DNA of 6,981 nt from Candidatus Bathyarchaeota archaeon. Lineage in GTDB: Archaea > Thermoproteota > Bathyarchaeia > RBG-16-48-13 > GCA-020355125. The notes beneath the pieces are model-generated. The model was not told the origin of the DNA. It made no database searches and was given only the letters and a program-made list of their open reading frames with translations. Made by a program: the position numbers and the translations under genes. Positions 5,179-6,981 of this stretch are shown here, piece by piece (position 1 is the stretch's first letter; the number at the start of each line of letters is the position of its first letter). The DNA is taken from the NCBI GenBank assembly GCA_026014905.1, contig JAOZHK010000013.1:1-6981 (forward strand), read 5' to 3'.

Positions 5179-5775
5179 TTAATCCTCTTTTGCTGATTGC
5201 TGAATAATCTTTGCTTTAACTTTCTCAACTTGTGTTGGCAGCTCTTGCGGTTTGATTCCTGCAGAGATGTAATGGCTAAAACGCTGTTCATATTCAATGG
5301 GCGAGGTTTGCAGTAGGGTCTCAGCGTATGACGCAATATGTTGACCAGTGATTCGCAAGTCGTCTGGCATCATTTCTCCACAAGGAACATTCAAGCCTGC
5401 ATCTCGTGCTCCTTTGATAACTGCAAAAACGCGGGAACCCGGAGAAGCTCTTCGTAATCCAATATCGGGGATAACTGCGTTAATCCCCTTAGACTGCGCT
5501 TGCTGGCCTATCATTACGCCTGTTAAGTACGCAGCAGGTATATTACCACTCGGACTTCTCCATCCATACTTACCCAATTTCTTTGATGTCGTTGCGAGAA
5601 GTGTCTGGTCTCCTTGTGGAAGGGCTTCAATAATCTGCAAAGTTATATATTTCTGAGATCTTCTGATGACCAATCGAGGCGTCTTAGTCAGTACCATGAC
5701 TCGTCTTTTGTGATAATTTGTTTTATTTTCTCTACGACGTTTCAGTGGAACACGGTATCTAGGTCCTTTCCCCAA
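5179..5775 (-). CDS. rpl18: Ribosomal protein uL18 (L18), TTG start
   Basis: A 198-residue protein of the large subunit that binds 5S rRNA. The basic N terminus GPRYRVPLKRRRENKTNY (4-21) is characteristic of archaeal/eukaryotic L18. It is followed by PRLVIRRSQKYI (33-44), GWRSPSGNIPAAYLTGVMIG (71-90), DIGLRRASPGSRVFAVIKGA (104-123), DAGLNVPCGE (125-134) and the ITGQHIASYAE helix (142-152). The start is TTG (5773-5775): no ATG fits, a strong GGAGGT Shine-Dalgarno lies 8 nt upstream at 5784-5789, and the family motif begins immediately after. The Shine-Dalgarno is embedded in the last codons of eL19, 6 bp away. Confidence 0.96.
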   Translation of the reverse strand: MGKGPRYRVPLKRRRENKTNYHKRRVMVLTKTPRLVIRRSQKYITLQIIEALPQGDQTLLATTSKKLGKYGWRSPSGNIPAAYLTGVMIGQQAQSKGINAVIPDIGLRRASPGSRVFAVIKGARDAGLNVPCGEMMPDDLRITGQHIASYAETLLQTSPIEYEQRFSHYISAGIKPQELPTQVEKVKAKIIQQSAKED

Positions 5776-5781
5776 TCTGTA

Positions 5782-6234
5782 CTACCTCCGTCGTGTCAAT
5801 CGATGTAAGTCAATATATTGGTTAACTTCGTTAATATCCGCAAATGTACCTCCTTTAGCCAAAACGTACAATCGCCGATATGTCGTAACTTGAATAATTC
5901 GTCTATTCACTAAGTCTCGTAAATGCTTTCGGATTGCTCGAATTCGTCTCATCCATGTTTGTTTCTTAGGGTTTCTAGCTGTCCATTTTCCTCGGCGGCT
6001 TCCAGGCCCACGTCGAAGACCCTTTTTTCGTTTTGCATCACGTATTCGAGCGCGTCCTCGGCTCACACCTTGAGGTGCTCGAGCTTTAATGACACCGTCG
6101 CTGATTAATTTACGGATTTCATCTCGCGTAATGACGTCCTCAACGTCGTCAAGTCGCATAGGGTCAATCCATATACGGGTTTGACCCACCTTCAATATAT
6201 CCGCTGCAAGCCGTTTTTGATTAGAAAGTCTCAT
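5782..6234 (-). CDS. rpl19e: Ribosomal protein eL19 (L19e)
   Basis: A 150-residue, highly basic large-subunit protein found in archaea and eukaryotes. It opens with QKRLAADILKVG (6-17) and RIWIDP (20-25). The central basic linker has GVSRGRARIRDAKRKKGLRR (56-75) and GPGSRRG (76-82). The C-terminal helix has WMRRIRAIRKHLRDL (94-108) and YRRLYVLAKGG (119-129), and the tail ends in RRR. All match archaeal eL19 in order and length. The ATG lies within eL32, overlapping it by 14 bp in another frame, so it is likely read by coupled translation. Confidence 0.96.
   Translation of the reverse strand: MRLSNQKRLAADILKVGQTRIWIDPMRLDDVEDVITRDEIRKLISDGVIKARAPQGVSRGRARIRDAKRKKGLRRGPGSRRGKWTARNPKKQTWMRRIRAIRKHLRDLVNRRIIQVTTYRRLYVLAKGGTFADINEVNQYIDLHRLTRRR
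5784..5789 (-). promoter_or_regulatory. Strong Shine-Dalgarno that fixes the TTG start of uL18
   Basis: GGAGGT on the minus strand, 8 nt before TTG 5775. It overlaps the Arg-Arg-stop codons (CGG AGG TAG) that end eL19. It is the best ribosome binding site I found among the junctions examined. Confidence 0.75.
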
Positions 6235-6682
6235 CAGTTTTCATCCGCTTATTTAATACATGAATCGCTAATTTCTGAGCTTTTTCAACGATTTCAGCTC
6301 GTTTTCTTCTTCCCACTGTTTGACTAATACGAATCGCTTGGTGAGATTGTATTTCATCGAGATCTTTGATATTATGAACTAAAATTTCATTAAAGCCAGA
6401 TGGATGTAATCCTCGAATTTTTTTAGGAGATCGGTAACCAACAGTTACAGATTTAGGCCATCCCTTCTTCTTTAAACGCATATGATTATCGATGCCTTTG
6501 GGCTTTCGCCAGACAGGTTTTAATTTTTTGTATCTCCAGCTCTCTAAGCGAGTAAATGATGGTTGTCTTCTTTTCTGGGCATCGCGTAACGTGAGTAATC
6601 GTTTTAATTCAACGTTTGTTCGCCGAGGGCTGATGATTTTCTCTTCTTTCTCAATCCCGTTAGTATTTTCCTCAATAGTCAT
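6221..6682 (-). CDS. rpl32e: Ribosomal protein eL32 (L32e)
   Basis: A 153-residue large-subunit protein shared by archaea and eukaryotes. A charged N-terminal extension (about 1-30) precedes the eL32 core: FTRLESWRYKKLK (43-55), WRKPKGIDNHMRLKKKGWP (58-76), VGYRSPKKIRGLHPSGF (81-97), and a C-terminal segment with TVGRRKRAEIVEKA (122-135). The ATG at 6682 shares one base with the uL6 stop (TAATG junction), and a GAGGGT ribosome site lies 8 nt upstream within the uL6 end. The last codons overlap eL19. Normal for the archaeal operon. Confidence 0.96.
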   Translation of the reverse strand: MTIEENTNGIEKEEKIISPRRTNVELKRLLTLRDAQKRRQPSFTRLESWRYKKLKPVWRKPKGIDNHMRLKKKGWPKSVTVGYRSPKKIRGLHPSGFNEILVHNIKDLDEIQSHQAIRISQTVGRRKRAEIVEKAQKLAIHVLNKRMKTDETF

Positions 6683-6981
6683 TACTTCATACCCTCATTT
6701 CGTTCATAGACGTAAATCCCATCAAGAAAGACTCGCGGATCTTTTTTCTTGATTTGTGTAGCTTGTTGAATGTTTGCTGCCGTCTGAGTCACTGCTTCAA
6801 GATTGATGCCTTGTATGATTACATCATCATCCTCAACGGTAATCTGGACATCGCCAAAAATCGAAGCTCTTCTTGGTCGTCGCTCTCCAAAAAAATTCTC
6901 AATAATAACTTGGTTTTCTTGGATTTTTATTGACATTGGAAAGTGAGCAAAGACAATTTTCATTTTCACTGTGAATCCATG
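6682..6981 (-). CDS. rpl6: Ribosomal protein uL6 (L6), C-terminal part; 5' end beyond window
   Basis: The reading frame is open to the right edge, so the GTG at 6967-6969 is internal and not a start. The 99 visible residues cover the C-terminal half of an archaeal uL6, which is about 180 residues in full. Visible motifs are MKIVFAHFPMSIK, then NFFGERRPRRA, then TAANIQQATQIKKKDPRVFL and DGIYVYE near the end. uL6 binds the 23S sarcin-ricin region and the GTPase-associated area. It is directly followed by eL32 with a one-base overlap, the conserved archaeal order. Confidence 0.95.
   Translation of the reverse strand, partial: HGFTVKMKIVFAHFPMSIKIQENQVIIENFFGERRPRRASIFGDVQITVEDDDVIIQGINLEAVTQTAANIQQATQIKKKDPRVFLDGIYVYERNEGMK

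Noticed and set aside
5348..5656. A 102-codon open frame on the plus strand inside uL18 (and similar plus-strand frames inside secY, eL32, eL19, cmk and eL14)
   Set aside because: They lie antisense to genes with unmistakable family motifs and resemble no protein family, so they are coding-bias shadows.
6961..6981. GTG at 6967-6969 as the uL6 start
   Set aside because: The frame continues upstream to the edge with uL6-like residues, and a start there would give only half of the protein.
1..6981. Mobile element, CRISPR array or defence system
   Set aside because: No transposase, integrase, regularly spaced repeats, terminal inverted repeats or defence-family motifs; the region is mostly conserved translation genes.

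Overview
The window is archaeal chromosome. It carries the 3' part of the ribosomal-protein (spc-like) operon and a few accessory genes beside it. The archaeal assignment rests on eL32, eL19 and eL14, proteins shared only by archaea and eukaryotes, together with the archaeal forms of uL6, uL18, uS5, uL30 and SecY, a KaiC-family ATPase, and TATA-like boxes upstream of several genes. Base composition is AT-leaning. Some features, such as gene order and AT-richness, would fit an Asgard-type or other uncultured lineage, but the sequence does not let me name one with confidence.

Reading on the minus strand from the right edge: uL6 (5' end outside the window), eL32, eL19, uL18, uS5 and uL30 form a tight block with junctions from a 14-bp overlap to 7-bp gaps. 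After a 176-bp gap comes secY. After a 110-bp gap come cmk and eL14, which overlap by 23 bp. These genes supply the large and small ribosomal subunits, the translocon pore that docks on the ribosome, and a CMP kinase for nucleotide supply. The order is the familiar archaeal one, but uL15 is absent between uL30 and secY, and adk, the EMC3/DUF106 gene and eL34 are absent between secY and cmk.

Left of eL14 the operon ends convergently against a small plus-strand membrane protein (DUF5658-like). A 272-bp divergent promoter region then separates that gene from a minus-strand single-domain KaiC-like ATPase. The ATPase is convergent with the tail of a plus-strand winged-helix protein at the left edge, and the two stop codons interlock in one CTAG.

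The most unusual signals are outside the genes. Alternating CG runs occur four times, all in the less than 10 percent of the window that is intergenic. A near-identical promoter-like element, CTTTATT(T)GATGATC, lies upstream of both cmk and the KaiC-like gene. Several stop codons sit inside small stem-loops. At protein level, the Cmk has Leu where archaeal CMP kinases usually have a phosphate-binding Arg, and the KaiC-like ATPase has Cys-Glu where KaiC proteins usually have Glu-Glu. I found no RNA genes, CRISPR, insertion sequences or clearly novel multi-gene system.
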